A stretch of 12,832 nucleotides of DNA from an uncultured bacterium (GTDB lineage: Bacteria > Bacillota > Negativicutes > Acidaminococcales > Acidaminococcaceae), in the NCBI GenBank assembly GCA_905215645.1, contig CAJMQS010000054.1, positions 1 to 12,832 of the forward strand. Direction: 5' to 3'. The position numbers and the translations under genes are program-made. The notes below the pieces were generated by a model, which did not search any database, had not been told where the DNA came from, and worked only from the letters and a program-made list of their open reading frames with translations. Position 1 is the stretch's first letter. Each line of letters opens with the position of its first letter. This document shows, in pieces, positions 12,724 to 12,832 of the stretch.

Positions 12724-12832
12724 ATCGAGTAGGAGGGATTTCTGACTAGAAATCCCGACCTCCCACACCACCGTGCGTACCGTTCGGTACACGGCGGTTC
12801 TCTAGTTTTCACAGATTTGCTCATAATAGCTC
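12724..12832 (-). mobile_element. 3' end of a group II intron (IIC-like), domains V and VI
   Basis: Read on the minus strand, the sequence holds a domain V helix ACCGCCGTG-TACC-GAAC-GGTA-CG-CACGGTGGT (12767-12798), with the dinucleotide bulge CG and a CGC triad as expected for class IIC. A domain VI hairpin GGGATTTC/GAAATCCC (12735-12756) follows, then the intron end CTACTCGAT at 12724. The 5' part and most of the encoded reverse transcriptase lie beyond the right edge. Such introns are ribozymes that move by reverse splicing, and class IIC introns typically insert next to terminator-like stem-loops. Confidence 0.8.
12802..12832 (-). CDS. ltrA: Group II intron reverse transcriptase/maturase, C-terminal end only
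   Basis: The last nine complete codons on the minus strand read SYYEQICEN, then TAG (12802-12804), immediately before domain V. Placement directly upstream of domain V is standard for an intron-encoded protein in domain IV, and the ending resembles those of maturases of this class. Only this tail is in the window, so whether the protein is intact cannot be judged. Confidence 0.6.
   Translation of the reverse strand, partial: SYYEQICEN

Overview
The window looks like chromosomal DNA of a Gram-negative-type Firmicute (Negativicutes, Acidaminococcus-like). This rests on moderate-to-high GC coding sequence, strong AGGAGG-type ribosome binding sites, short intergenic gaps, and protein styles typical of that group. 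The genus is inference; no rRNA or tRNA marker is present.

Layout. 1-220: an intergenic repeat element (copy 0) and a GTTGC-type palindrome. 236-3049 (minus): a three-gene unit read from a strong promoter at 3161-3189, consisting of an NRAMP-superfamily transporter (split by a one-base frameshift), an atypical ureohydrolase and a small L-2-amino-thiazoline-4-carboxylate (ATC) hydrolase-family protein. 3247-5249 (plus): a divergent pair, an IclR regulator and an M20 N-carbamoyl-amino-acid/allantoate-type amidohydrolase. 5299-6489 (minus): a MalY/PatB-type PLP C-S lyase/aminotransferase. 6592-6948 (minus): two short unannotated reading frames in tandem. 7143-8480 (minus): rpoN (sigma-54). 8498-8724: a C-terminal scrap of a MATE transporter. 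8800-9984 (minus): a second MalY/PatB paralogue. 10205-11215 (plus): an exported metallophosphoesterase whose last codons run through a repeat palindrome. 11441-12025 (minus): a small exported protein of unknown function. 11200-12723: three more copies of the repeat element. 12724-12832: the 3' end of a group II (IIC-like) intron on the minus strand, with the last codons of its reverse transcriptase.

How the genes may work together. The divergent 236-5249 cluster combines a ureohydrolase, an ATC-hydrolase-family protein and an N-carbamoyl-amino-acid hydrolase under an IclR regulator. Such enzymes can open or strip amidino and ureido groups, and the ATC-hydrolase plus carbamoylase pair is the known ATC to N-carbamoyl-cysteine to cysteine route of Pseudomonas. 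The transporter has lost the residues that bind metal in true NRAMP proteins, so it may carry something other than Mn/Fe. The substrate is inferred, not shown. Two C-S lyase paralogues nearby fit sulfur amino-acid metabolism but are separate transcription units.

The most unusual non-coding content is a repeat family of about 170-220 bp. Each copy is bounded by inverted arrays of 7-bp units that begin with GTC. The heptad sequence differs between copies but matches between the two arms of one copy. The elements contain conserved internal palindromes and lie next to a second family of GGGG-TGTTGC palindromes.
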